Shown: positions 34,308 through 43,127 of the stretch, one piece after another
Position numbering within the stretch: the stretch's first letter is position 1
Layout: each line of letters starts with the position of its first letter
Assembly (NCBI GenBank): GCA_950022655.1
Contig: OX465580.1
Span: 4,263,122 to 4,327,121 of the forward strand
Length of the DNA: 64,000 bases
Source of the DNA: Alentia gelatinosa
Lineage: Eukaryota > Annelida > Polychaeta > Phyllodocida > Polynoidae
Direction: 5' to 3'
The notes under the pieces: generated by a model
The model's database searches: none
Told to the model about the DNA's origin: nothing
What the model saw: the letters and a program-made list of their open reading frames with translations, nothing else
Translations under genes and position numbers: made by a program

Positions 34308-34966
34308 TCATAGGTGACATCCATCATGTTTGTTCTTTGCTATCGCAAAGGACAGAAGACGGGCGATTCCATGTTGGGTACGGTAATCTGCGTGCACTCC
34401 ATCTCGCAGCCTATCGTATCGATGTATTGTTCTTCGATGAGGACGATTACGGTGTATTTCGCGTGCTGCGTATATGGTATGCACTCCTTCCTGGTCATTG
34501 AGCAAAGCTATCCCCTCATTGATCATACGTATTTGGGTATTCAAAAATCGTTGATCTGGTGATGGGTAGTAAGATCTATTGGCTTTTTTTAAAGAGATAC
34601 CATAGAGTGTTGAGAGTACAACTTTAGTACCGGGAGAAATAGCGTGAACCGCTAAGGTAGCATCCTCAAGGAGGTCGATTATGTTGGCAGTGGCTGTACT
34701 GTTATCCAATGTGTTTAGTGAGATTTCACCAGTAATAGGGTCCTTCGAAGTCAGATTATTTATGCCGCATGCTAAGTAGACACCTCATATCGTTGACCGC
34801 GCTCTCTCTTGATCCACAGTGCTATCACTGTTTCTCTAACTACCGTTTGTATTTTCGCACCGGAGTGGTATTCAATCTTGAAATCGGTATTCCTCCATTG
34901 GGATAGGTGGTGGTGCATATGACGTAATCGGGAGTCCCCTGTCACTAAGTACTGGATATGCGCCAT
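34308..34966 (-). pseudogene. LINE A SGNH-hydrolase ORF (frameshifted)
   Basis: The N-terminal piece (34966-34772) reads YLVTGDSRLRHM; its GDS carries the nucleophile Ser of SGNH hydrolases. A second piece in another frame has ACGINNLTSKDP at about 34735-34770, the block III 'GxNN' Asn. The C-terminal part (34709-34308) ends with YDRLRDGVHADYRTQHG, the Asp-x-x-His catalytic pair. Block order and spacing match the separate SGNH ORF of LINE B. SGNH/esterase domains are known in CR1-like LINE proteins. One frameshift near 34780 breaks it. Confidence 0.8.
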
Positions 34967-35042
34967 TCTTAAATTGTTACTTCACATCAAAATCAAAATC
35001 AGTATCAAAGTGTGGAACTGATCTGATCTAGCCTGTATACTC

Positions 35043-35405
35043 TTACTGAGGCAACTCTCTGCTCAGGACAGTGCGCAGGTCCATTAGGAGTAAGCCCAGG
35101 GTATTGTTCCCGTGGTAGCTGCCCAGGTCATACAGTGCATCACCAAAATCTGCACCGCCACCACAGTAGCTGTCACGGGTGCCCTCAATTAACTTGTGTG
35201 GGTGCGTTGAGAGCAGTTCTGCCCTTAAAGATTCATTTTGCCTGAATTTTGCGTTCAGGATTATCTTCATTACATCGTCTCTCTTAGTTATCCCGATGAC
35301 CACATAACTTTACTTTTTCACATTGCAGTGCATGCTCACTTGACTTATATCTTTCGCCATTCAGATTTACTTCTACTGGGTAGAAGTTACTTAGAATCGT
35401 TTGAG
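35043..35405 (-). pseudogene. LINE A ORF1 C-terminal NADAR (YbiA-like) domain
   Basis: On the minus strand the N-terminal half (35405-35284) reads ILSNFYPVEVNLNGERYKSS followed by EHALQCEKVKL. The C-terminal half (35303-35043, after a small frameshift) reads DDVMKIILNAKFRQNESL, then ELLSTHPHKLIEGTRDSYC and NNTLGLLLMDLRTVL. These are the hallmark blocks of NADAR/YbiA: (F/L)SNF, EH with conserved Glu, AKFxQ...L, E-x-T-x-D-x-(W/Y)-G-x-G, and N-x-LG-x-LLM-x-x-R. The family includes N-glycosidases, among them enzymes that remove ADP-ribose from guanine. Its presence at the end of a LINE ORF1 is unusual. Confidence 0.88.
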
Positions 35406-36965
35406 GACCCTTGAAGACGATGCCAGCACGTGTTAGTCGTTGACCGTGTTTTTGTTTACTTGGGGAATTGCCTGTTGTGCTCCCAGCCCCTTGAGTAATG
35501 TCAATGTTTATACTCGTTTCACTTAGCGAGGGGTAGTCATTTGACCAACCATTGTCAGGTTTATCCTTTACTCGGGGTGGTTCTGCGGATGCGGGGGACG
35601 GTGTAGCTGCCACTGTAGCAATTGAACTGGTAATTTCATTGTTACTATTATTGCCAGCCGGAGGTGCATGAACGTCGGCAATTGTGATGACCTGGTTTGC
35701 ATTAGTGACCATGTCTTCTTCACAGTTTGTGGGTAATTTTAAGCTTTCGTCGGTCCCAGGTGTAGTCGTGTTAAGTATGAGTATGGGGGGGGGGGGGCAC
35801 TCTGAGTTTCTACAATCTTCGTTGTTTTGTTTTTGGAAGCTAGCGGAACACAAGAGAGATCAGTATTTCTCCCTTGATTTTTGTGGTTTGGTTGCCACGT
35901 TTCGGGTAAGTATTTCGTAGGGATTTGTTCTGGTTTTCTGGCGTTGTACCATTTATTTTCAATACTGAATTCCTCTCCTTTCAGAGCTACTCTGAGACCT
36001 TCTTTCCTGCAGAATGATGTCATCAGACAGGCTTTCGTTTTCGCTTTTCGCGTTTCAGCATCTTCGTCAGGATTAATGAAGATTTTGTCAAAACCAGCCT
36101 GACCCTTCAGAATTCTTTAACTTCGAAGAATATGGCGCACATAGGAACTGAGGAGAAGCAAACTAGTATCGAGGCATTGTCTTGTGCTTTGCCCTTTCTC
36201 CTTATTCGCATCGCAAAGTTTATGTCCCTTATTTCTACATCCGGATCGATTTTGCCCAACACAAAAAGAACACTTTCATAAATATCCTCGTTTACAATTG
36301 AGCGCAGTCCCTCAATGTATAGGTTTAGTCTACGGGGTGAGTGGAATTTATTTGGGTTGGAGTTACCCCCCTCACTTGTGACATTTTTCGATATCTGTGC
36401 GATCTTGCTTTCTATTTCTGTATACTTACTTTCAAATTTGGCATTGTTTTCCTGCATTTGTTTTTGCAGCTCATCCTGTTGTTGTTTGATCTCCGCTATC
36501 CCCTTTACTTGATTATTTTCAACTTCGGCAAGTTTTTCTTCTATCCCCAAGATTCTGTTGCAAATAACATCAACTTTTACGTCTAGGCTTTGTTTTAGTT
36601 CATGTCTCTCATTGCTGGATTCCTCAAATTTATCATTCATATTATCAGTCAGTGTTTTCATCTGAGACATTACCAGATTCGTTATACTATTTAACATAGT
36701 TTGATCTGAGTTACACTCTGTGTTCCCTTCCTTTTCAGATTTACTTCAATTTTGGTTCGGTTTTTGGTGCCATGTTTTGTTTTTTTGTAGGTTGAGTATT
36801 TGATATAATATCTCCACTAACAGTACGACCCCTTTTACCGCCTTTGATTTTTCCTTGCTTGTTTTTACATCTGGTCACCCGTTTTGATGGTTCTTGAGTT
36901 ACAATTGTGTCATTTTCCAGTTCCTCATTAATTATGCTGTCTTCAATGCCACCCTTGGTACTCAT
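35284..36965 (-). pseudogene. LINE A ORF1: coiled coil, RRM-like, CTD, linker
   Basis: From Met at 36965 the frame is basic (SKRVTRCKNKQGKIKGGKR). After a shift near 36740 it forms a long coiled coil (about 36690-36420). An RRM-like part follows with RLNLYIEGL (RNP2-like) and ASILVCFSS (RNP1-like), then a C-terminal domain (DKIFINPDEDAETRKAK, with LRVALKGEEFSIENKWYN), as in L1/CR1-type RNA-binding ORF1 proteins. A Ser/Pro/Thr-rich linker leads to the NADAR domain. A run of C on the coding strand (35788-35798) causes one frameshift. The role would be RNA binding and chaperoning (family knowledge). Confidence 0.82.
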
Positions 36966-37189
36966 GACCTACAATGTATTGGTTGCGCGTACCTGTTGTA
37001 CTGGTCTGTGTTCAGTCAAGTGTGTCCTCAGCATGTGTATATTGTGGCCTACATTATTTGTAAAAATCAACAATATTCTGTACTTGCAGTTTTCATTGTT
37101 CTTCAGAATTCACCCTAACCAAGTCCAATACCTTTAGACATCCTCTAAAGTCAAATCCATGTGTCGTATATCCTCATACATTCAATAAT
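36966..37189 (-). other. LINE A 5' untranslated region
   Basis: Non-coding part between the ORF1 start and the right-hand Gypsy junction. About 220 bases, with no recognisable structure. Confidence 0.5.
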
Positions 37190-38284
37190 TCCAGGATTTC
37201 AACGCTGCTCCGCTCTATGTACACCTCACGCGGTTGCCACCATCACATTTTGGTTCGTATTCGGATTAATGACCCTATGTCGTGAGCATAGCAGTGCAGC
37301 GCATTTAGGACGGAAAAGGACGGTTGCCAGAATAAGCTGCGTTACTACTGGCCTGGAATGGGTGCTGATATCCGTAGATGGAAAACTGCATGTTTCGTCT
37401 GTGGCCGAGTCAAACCCGGGATAGGTCTGGGGAAGATGGCGCTACAGCAGGAACTGTTTGGAGTCAGGTTTGCCAGAATCGCTCTTGATATCATATCTGG
37501 TGTCGAAGAGTCTGACGACGGGAACACCTGTATGATGGTGGTGATAAATTACTACACAAAATATGTGCAGATATATCCCCTCCGGAATCACAAAGCTGCC
37601 ACTTGTGCCGAAGCTTTGGTGAAAAACTGGATGCTCCCTTTTGGAACTCTGAGTGTGCTACATTCAGACCAGGGACGAGAATTTGAATCTCAGATCTGGA
37701 AAGAAATGTGTAGGATACTGGAGATTAAAAAGATGCATACGAACCCATATCATCCTCAATCAGATGGTATGGTAGAAAGATTCAACTGGACATTGATCCA
37801 GTGTCTTCATACTCTGGTTGATGAAAACCGGAAGAATTGAGATGAATTGGCTCTGTTTATAGCACACGCTTATGATGGAACTGTATATTCCAGCACGGGG
37901 TGTTCACCTTACTCATCTTTGGCGAGGAGATAGTGATGCCCACGGACAGTCTATGGGGTTCCTGGAATGTCCACGGATGATCCTTGTCCTATAGGTTTTG
38001 TTGAAAGGCTCCGGAAACGTTTTGTTGAGGGATATTACCTTGCAAGACGCAACCTGGAGAAAGCTGCGGAGTAGCAAAAGACTGGCCATGATGTCAATCT
38101 GAAGCCATGCCAGTTCCGAGTAGGAGATCGGGTAGTACGGTACCACACTCCATTGGTAAATGTCAAACTCGCTCCAAACTGGGACGGACCATTCCAAATT
38201 GTTCAAGTATTGACAGAAATTACAGTAGTGATAGACGATGAATGGTTCAGAAGGCGCTACAAATCCCATGTAGCTCGGTTATGA
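37190..38284 (+). pseudogene. Gypsy copy 1 integrase
   Basis: After the LINE A insertion the Gypsy frame resumes. AAHLGRKRTVARI and YYWPGM are the end of the zinc-binding domain. ALDIISGVEESDDG and LHSDQGREFESQ hold two catalytic Asp, and SDGMVERFNWTL holds the Glu, giving a D,D-35-E core. The C-terminal domain has CQFRVGDRVVRY and KLAPNWDGPFQIVQV. Stops at about 37838 and 38074 and frame changes interrupt it. Copy 2 keeps only the very end of this domain. Confidence 0.87.
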
Positions 38285-39221
38285 CCATGAGAGGGTAAGC
38301 GCGAAGGTTCCGGCTTTTAAGTTTCACAACCTGCTACTACGCGGGATGTGTCACTGACCGCGGGCCCGACCTGCAAAACAGGGAGGTCCCGGGTTCAAAG
38401 AGCCGGAAAGCAAGGTGTCAAACCCCCGTCAAAACGGCGGAGGCAGACCCCGACAGGGAAGTCCCGGTCAAAGGTTACCGGGGTTCCGAGTGATGGGTGC
38501 CCATCAACACAACGGAAACCGGGATGGCCACGGAAGGTTATTCCTGCTTACACTAACCTCAAAGGGAAGGTGTGGGTAGACCAGAAGCCTGACGTCCACC
38601 ATGGCTACGGATCGAACTATGTATACGAAGCATGGTTCGACAAGTAGAAGGAAGCCTGCTAAAGGCTTAACCCCACGCCGCAGCTCCCGACTAAAATTGA
38701 AAGCTGTCGTTAGCTACAGTGGTGGTGAGTAGTGGTGCCTGGGTTGTCGAAAACACAACCAGAAGACACGGGTACGGAGTGTAGACCGTAAGAAGTTAGT
38801 GGCATGTCAATTGGAAATGAAGGTTGATCTAAAATTCACCTTGAGTAAGTCGTTGTGTGTCGCAGCCCAGATGTTGCTCTAAGGGACCCCGTCGAGGGCC
38901 CTCTAGAGGCTGCAGAATTGCCGAACGCACTGTCAGGTACGATCCATTGTTGTACACAGTTGTACAGCTTCCCACACTTCTAACGTGATGCACGACGGCT
39001 GAGGGAAATCCCCACGTGGTGGAAAATTCGGGTTGGAGGCCGGAAAAGGGCTACCCTGGGTTTCGGAACCTGCGCTGGGAGATTGAGTGGCGTGAGCAAA
39101 TCAGGTCAAGCATAGCCCTTGACCCTTGGCGTCTTCACACATGTGGTGTTGAGATGCTGAAGTAGAGTCTGTTTCGGCACGGTTGATTGGTTTGAGAGAT
39201 TGAATCTAGGTCAACGAGGAG
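38285..39221 (+). other. Gypsy copy 1 region between pol and accessory region
   Basis: No long frame is recognised apart from a basic stretch at 38348-38647. Copy 2 has a similarly placed region (52123-52605); both contain a 'gagggccctctagaggctgc' block (38895-38914 and 52279-52298), showing common descent. It likely holds the upstream part of the internal promoter. Confidence 0.55.
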
Positions 39222-39257
39222 TATATAAGGCCCTGTTTTTTAGTGGTCTTCACTCTG
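39222..39257 (+). promoter_or_regulatory. Internal core promoter of the Gypsy accessory region, copy 1
   Basis: TATATAAGGCC (39222 on) is followed by TCACTCTG at 39250-39257, an initiator-like word about 30 bases downstream. The same pair at the same distance occurs in copy 2 (52607 and 52636), where the bases between differ. Conservation of exactly TATA and initiator in two diverged copies argues for a real internal promoter. Confidence 0.7.
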
Positions 39258-39303
39258 CGTTCGGAGTGGTGCCTAGCACCACGGGAGTTGGACGGTAGCA
39301 GCA

Positions 39304-40904
39304 ATGGCTGACGGTACCCCCGCGACGGAAGGTGAGCGAAAGCTCCCCTCAGGCCTGCCCGGATCCTCAGCTTCGGCTGAGCGTAGGTCAGATCTGGATG
39401 ATGATGCTTTGCTCATCGGGTCAGATGACGGTGATTTTGACCTGGAAGGGGATGAGTCTGGGGAAACTCAAGAGGAGCAACCCAGAAAAATCACTAGGGT
39501 GAAGAGTTCCAAGGCGGCCCCGGCTGCTGAGGGTTCTTCCGGAGCGCATCCGAAGAAGGGCTCAGTGAAAACTGAGAACCGTGACTCGGATGTAGTGATG
39601 TCGGAAGTCAGAGGTTCTGAATCGGAGAACGAGACGCAGAGGCAAGGCTGAGCCCGCCCAAGTCGACGTACTCGGGGAAGACTCCTGACTCGGAAAGTTC
39701 TGGGCCTGTGGTTTTAACCAAGAGCCTGGACGAGTTGTTGGTGGGGATCCCAGATCCCCACGCGCACGCTGTGGTGCAGTCGATGTACCAGAACTGGACA
39801 CCTCCCAGCGGAAAGCCGGCGGGTACCGGGACCTTTTTGGCCCGGGACCGTTGGCCAACCCGGGGGGGATCTGGGCCTGGCACGGAAACAGGTCAAGACA
39901 GCCATGGATGATAAACCGGTGTCAAAGCCGGCTAAATCCAAGCCGGGGAAGTCCCAAGGCAAAACTGAGACCTCAGGGTCGGAGGCCACTACGGGAACGG
40001 AGCCGCAACTGTCGAAGCAGCAGCTAAAACGACAACCGTGCTGCCCGGGAACGGGCGCCGAGAAGGAAGGCCGGTCAGACTCATGTGACCCGGGTAAAGT
40101 GAAAACTAAACCAGGGAAGCAAGGGAAGACGTTGAAGGGGGCCGGGTCGAAAGGCTTGGACAAACCCACGGCGCAGACCAGTGCCCAGGGACCGGAAACC
40201 ACACCGAGCACCTCCACGGGTGCCACGGGTGGGGAGAAGGTGAAGTGTTGGGGTACAGAGATGAATAAGGCTAGCCCCTTTCCGGATCTAGCTCCGACAG
40301 CGAAGACGGAGATTTCCAGCCTGGCGTAAAGCGGGCTGGGAAGAGAACGGTGGCTCACCAGCTGCCTGCCTCTTTGCTGGTCAAGACTTACACTTCCCTG
40401 GAAGATCTGCGTTGCGGAGCCCAGCATTATATCCCTAATAAGGTCGGGTTAGACGGAACCTCGGGTGAAGAGGAATGGCTTCTGGACGAGGGCTCTCCTA
40501 ACACTTGGTACATCAACCGAGTGAAAGTGGTAAAGAGCATAAGTCTGTAGAAGTATGACGATCAGGTGAAAGCCCGGATCGTATATGCCTGGAACAAGTT
40601 CGGTAACAGCGGACATTGTTCCTTTGTGAGTTGTCATGGAGGGGACAAGAAATTGTCTCTGGTCTATGCGACTCAGGGTCGCTATGCTAGGCATCTCGTA
40701 GAGGTTCACCTAGCCGAACGACCATGGTTGCAGTGTCTCGGCAAGAAAGGTGGCGCTTGTCGAGCCGGCTGCGCGAGGTTGCGGAGATCGTGCCTTGTTC
40801 GGCACATTGCCCGAGAGCACCGGACTGCTAGGGAGCGGGTCATGAACCTTTGGCAGAGGTTCGAGGACCTAGCTTCCTACTCCCGGCAAGGCAGACTTAA
40901 TTAA
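39304..40904 (+). pseudogene. Gypsy accessory ORF with zinc fingers, copy 1
   Basis: ATG at 39304 lies about 50 bases after the presumed start site. It opens an acidic region (SDLDDDALLIGSDDGDFDLE), followed after frame changes by a Lys/Pro/Ser/Gly-rich stretch (39904-40329). Next comes a conserved block EEEWLLDEGSPNT (40470-40500) and a Cys/His region at 40566-40904: CSFVSCHGGDKK, GRYARHLVEVHLAERPWLQC and RSCLVRHIAREH. This looks like two C2H2-type zinc fingers. Copy 2 conserves DKEWLLDEGSANTS and the finger residues. Function unknown; DNA or RNA binding is inferred. The ORF is cut off at its end compared with copy 2. Confidence 0.7.
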
Positions 40905-41127
40905 TAATAAACCTTAAAGAAGAGGACTGGTAGTAAGTCTATTCGTTTACTTCATTAAAACCTTACATGGGGACGTTCAGACGTCCGGTGAGAAGTACTA
41001 AAACCTTTATTAAATCTTATGATATAACTAACGCCACCTTGCGACTAGAGAGAGAATTACTGAATTAATTCCATTAGTCAATTACGGCACGTAGTGGCCA
41101 ATAGAGGAATTAACTAGAACTGCAGTG

Positions 41128-41430
41128 TCGACACCTAGCGGTGAATACGGTATAAACGGGCGTGGATTCGCCTTATACACTCTGAGAGAGTTGACTAATA
41201 ATCAACCATAATTAAGTTATTAATTAATTACGTTTCGTATGTAAATCATAATCAACGCACTGACGTATATACGTAGTAGAGATGGATATTACGCCAATCT
41301 CAATAGTTCATATTCATATTCTGATAACTTATGTAATCATTCTAAATATTAATTAAGATGATATAATTACGTAATGTAGGGGAGGTAGAGACAACTCTGG
41401 GCAACTACGTTCTTTAGTATAACAGAACGG
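41128..41430. repeat. Right member of the inverted repeat pair
   Basis: Inverted relative to 22400-22813 (see there): exact 14-mer tcgacacctagcgg at 41128-41141 and ggggaggtagagacaactctgg at about 41379-41400. Confidence 0.45.
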
Positions 41431-42769
41431 TTTTCAGTAGTTCCCTACTATCCACCAGATGACTCTGGCGTTTGACACCTTATTCAATGGTAAATCCGCA
41501 CTTCCCACTAGATGTCCTTACGTGTTCTTACTTAAGGAATACGTTCATACCAAGATATAGCTCTCCTCGTCTTAATTATATCATTAATCAACAATTAGCA
41601 ATACCACCACCAGAATAATAAAATAAACCATCATTACCTCCAAACTCTTGATGCGATAAAATGAAAGTTCTTCTGGTTCGTCGTATTTTCGAGGGAGACA
41701 GCCCAGCATATTATCTGAAAAAGTTGTCATATATTGCAATATGATACATTATATTCTTATAGATTAATTAACCGCTCGTACGTTACTATTTATTCACAAT
41801 ACATGAATGTTTATCTGTCGTATCATATCCACAGTATTGTATATAGCATCCAAGGTGTTTAGGTGGGTACCGGTTACACAACATTCTCCAAAATAGTTAT
41901 TCCGCTGTTTCAACTAGCCTTTATCATTTTTAGTTCAAGCAACTAAAAAATTCCACCAGGCTGTCACCTTGCCCGGCTAAAGCCTTAACCAGAAGAACGA
42001 GAAATACCTTTTACACAGTCATTAAAATTGACATACATAACAAGAATATAATAATAGTGGGTGAAGTTCGCAACAAAAGAATGTCTGATGAGGTTTGGCA
42101 TGAGAGGTGGCTGGGTGTGGCCTCACTGAAGATATGTAAGCTGTTGCATGCTTCTGCATATGCCCGGCACAAGGCAAGGTCAGCCCTTGCAAGGAATCTA
42201 CTGGCATGACGGACACAATGCCCGAGACGAACCAGGGGGCGTTGAATAAAAAGGTATCGTCCGTGAGGCTGGACGATAAGACATATTGTAGGATGGACGA
42301 GAAATACACGACAATTCATTTTCAGTGTAGCATAAAACTGGTCGTCCAGGTGAGCACTATCGTCTGTGCCTTATATCGTAGAATTATCATAGAACTATCG
42401 TATAATTTACATATATCCACAGGGATCACAAAACATGTATAATTGTGGACCAGGTACCAGTCAAACTGCAGTCCCGTGCCCTCTGGGACCTGTTTCACTA
42501 GTCCAGAGATAGTGACATACTGGCGACATAAACAAGGGCGGCAACAGCGGCAGTAATAACGCAACCACTATTCTCCTGTTGCAGAAGCCATGTCACTGTT
42601 GCTCACCTTGTTGGTGTCACTGTTCAGCCAGCGACAATTAAAGTGTCACAGTGGTGTCCCCAGTCACACTGTATGCTGCGCCGCTCTGATTCCAGATCGA
42701 TCGAGTGCTACAGTATGATATGGACAGTGGCGCTGCCAAGACACCAGATAATGGTTAGCTCGATGTTTC

Positions 42770-42900
42770 AAATTAAAACGCGAATATCAGCAAATCGGAG
42801 TGGCCAATCTTCTTCATATTTGGAACGATTATTGGATATACAATCCCCTAGCTGATGATAAAGTCTGATGTCTTAATTCCAAAGGAAAGTGGGTAAAATC
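42770..42900. repeat. Dispersed repeat shared with 62.65-62.78 kb
   Basis: atatcagcaaatcggagtgg followed by ttcttcatatttggaacgatta matches atatcagcggatcagagcgg and ttcttcatatttggaccgatta near 62655-62705. Weaker matches follow (tcttaattcc-aaggaaagtgggtaaaat versus gcttaattcttgcaggaagtgagtgaaat). Confidence 0.7.
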
Positions 42901-43127
42901 ACGGAAAAGGTGCGGCCGGACTGCTCCCGATGTATAGCGATGTGAGAGGGTGGACACTCTCGCTAATAGTGACACAACAGTGTACAACATGGCGGGTTGA
43001 ACGGACGTACGGTGTGTAGCTCCTGGTGTCAATGTCTAAATAACCAAATCTATCTTACGTGCACAGTCACGCAATCTACGTCGGAGTAACATGAAACAAC
43101 ACTGATCATCGTGAGGCCAACATCTAG

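Larger units (their letters stand above)
30500..37189 (-). mobile_element. LINE A: full-length-like NADAR/SGNH LINE nested in Gypsy copy 1
   Basis: A 6.7-kb minus-strand non-LTR element lies between Gypsy sequence on both sides. On the left the break is at ttccagattt (30496 on) and on the right at ttccaggattt (37189-37199), a probable imperfect target duplication. The 3' end is the T-rich run at 30503-30519, which is an A-rich tail on the minus strand. In order from its 5' end it carries ORF1 (coiled coil, RRM-like, NADAR), an SGNH-hydrolase ORF, and ORF2 (AP endonuclease, RT). All frames carry stops or shifts, so it is inactive. Confidence 0.88.
22820..40904 (+). mobile_element. Gypsy-type LTR retrotransposon, copy 1 (decayed, nested)
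   Basis: Order: 5' LTR, PBS, gag with CCHC knuckle, aspartic protease, RT, RNase H, integrase, internal promoter and accessory zinc-finger region. The RT-RH-IN order and the wording of the RT (LDLQSGYWQV, GLCNAPAT) place it in Ty3/Gypsy. It is broken by stop codons and frameshifts, by a 1,536-bp tandem duplication (26029-29100) and by the insertion of LINE A (30500-37189). The 3' part, including the rest of the accessory region, PPT and 3' LTR, is missing after about 40.9 kb. Confidence 0.9.
40905..43127. other. No gene recognised
   Basis: Between the truncated Gypsy copy 1 and LINE B. It includes the right-hand inverted repeat (41128-41430), AT-rich unique-looking sequence, and, at about 42770-42850, a block (ttcttcatatttggaacgatta) that recurs at about 62680-62705. 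The last ~100 bases are the 5' UTR of LINE B. No host exon seen. Confidence 0.4.

Noticed and set aside
38380..38400. tRNA B-box-like gggttcaaagagcc
   Set aside because: No matching A-box or cloverleaf around it; it lies inside degraded Gypsy sequence.
39562..40427. Minus-strand 237-codon frame opposite the Gypsy accessory region
   Set aside because: Antisense of a Pro/Lys-rich coding stretch; no domain, and the plus-strand frame is the one conserved in copy 2.
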